Shown here one piece after another: positions 5,279 through 5,654 of a stretch of DNA of 5,654 nt. The DNA comes from Microbacteriaceae bacterium (GTDB taxonomy: Bacteria; Actinomycetota; Actinomycetes; Actinomycetales; Microbacteriaceae). The stretch spans positions 1 through 5,654 of the forward strand of contig JAUZFY010000203.1 in the NCBI GenBank assembly GCA_030840185.1, written 5' to 3'. Made by a program: the position numbers and the translations under genes. Within the stretch, counting starts at the first letter, position 1. Every line of letters starts with the position of its first letter. The notes below the pieces were generated by a model. That model was given only the letters and a program-made list of their open reading frames with translations. It was not told the origin of the DNA and ran no database searches.

Positions 5279-5654
5279 ATGAGAAGTCTTGTTGGAGGCA
5301 TCGCAACAGCAGCAGCAGTCGTCTTGGTCCTGGCGGGTTGTACGTCCGCAGCCGAGACGCGTCAAAACGAATCACAGAACCTAAAACTCACGGCACCGGC
5401 AAGCGAGCCCAGAGCCGGCGAGCACCCAACGCTCACGACCGAGAAAGCGAAGAATCCCGTCAAGATCGCGATCATTGCGATCGAGAACAACCCCTTCTTC
5501 GCCCAGGTCAAAACCGGATACACCGCCATCAAACCCAAGATCGAAGCGCTCGGCGGAAAAGTGGACTGGATCAACGCCGGAACCGAGGTCAACGTCGACA
5601 ACGTGGGTAAGGCGATCAACGCCGCCGCAGTCGACAAATACGACGCCGTCGCGG
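5279..5654 (+). CDS. Sugar-type ABC transporter substrate-binding lipoprotein, N-terminal 125 residues (3' end outside window)
   Basis: The gene opens at an ATG with an excellent ribosome binding site and stays open to the window end. The product begins with a lipoprotein signal peptide: MRSL, a hydrophobic stretch to residue 19, and the lipobox LAGC with the lipidated cysteine at residue 21. A polar linker of about 40 residues follows, then a domain from about residue 61 starting VKIAIIAIENNPFFAQVKTG. This is the first strand and ligand-loop pattern of the periplasmic-binding-protein type 1 fold used by ribose- and similar sugar-binding proteins of ABC importers. The mature protein would be anchored on the outer face of the membrane. 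The ligand cannot be told from this fragment, and a non-sugar ligand is possible. It is transcribed away from the NAD operon and is probably the first gene of a separate transport operon. Confidence 0.85.
   Translation, partial: MRSLVGGIATAAAVVLVLAGCTSAAETRQNESQNLKLTAPASEPRAGEHPTLTTEKAKNPVKIAIIAIENNPFFAQVKTGYTAIKPKIEALGGKVDWINAGTEVNVDNVGKAINAAAVDKYDAVA

Noticed and set aside
4885..5301. N-terminal extension of the regulator frame up to 5301
   Set aside because: The frame is open but the extra 139 residues have no family match, would cross the operon promoter and the start of the divergent gene, and the ATG at 4884 begins directly at the Nudix fold.
5248..5610. Plus-strand frame starting at the ATG at 5248
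   Set aside because: It is out of frame with the lipoprotein gene, lacks a ribosome binding site, and its Arg-rich translation is a shadow of that gene.

Overview
The window is GC-rich and densely coded, with GTG and TTG starts alongside ATG and genes that touch or overlap. It reads as a high-GC actinobacterial chromosome. The gene order (Nudix-type regulator, nadA, nadB, nadC, nifS-like gene) suggests Microbacteriaceae or a close relative. That placement is an inference from gene content and order; no marker gene is present.

Most of the window (1 to 4884) is one minus-strand operon for de novo NAD synthesis. In transcription order it runs: an NrtR/NdnR-type regulator (4884-4201), quinolinate synthase nadA (4158-2854), L-aspartate oxidase nadB (2852-1305), quinolinate phosphoribosyltransferase nadC (1311-454), and a NifS/IscS-like cysteine desulfurase (457 to beyond position 1, cut by the window edge). 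NadB oxidises L-aspartate to iminoaspartate. NadA, a [4Fe-4S] enzyme, condenses this with dihydroxyacetone phosphate to quinolinate. NadC converts quinolinate to nicotinate mononucleotide. The cysteine desulfurase probably supplies sulfur for the NadA cluster. From nadA onward the junctions are a 1-base gap, a 7-base overlap and a 4-base GTGA overlap, which suggests translational coupling.

The regulator has a Nudix domain with a decayed catalytic box and a C-terminal winged-helix region, as in NAD-metabolite-sensing repressors. A plausible promoter lies upstream of it (TTGGAG, 17 bases, TAATAT on the minus strand). Its -10 box lies within a 32-base cluster of AAGGT/ACCTT inverted repeats at 4910-4941, a good candidate for the repressor's own operator. 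This would make the operon autoregulated, like the known ndnR-nadA-nadC-nadS operon of Corynebacterium glutamicum but with nadB added.

Bases 4885-5278 form a 394-base divergent intergenic region. It holds the operon promoter and operator on the left, several inverted repeats of unknown role in the middle, and an AT-rich likely promoter with a strong ribosome binding site on the right. A plus-strand gene starts at 5279 and runs off the window. It encodes a lipoprotein that looks like the substrate-binding component of a sugar-type ABC importer and is probably unrelated to NAD synthesis.

No RNA genes, mobile elements, CRISPR arrays or terminators were found. The operon is a variant of a known system; the least explained parts are the operator cluster and the middle of the intergenic region.
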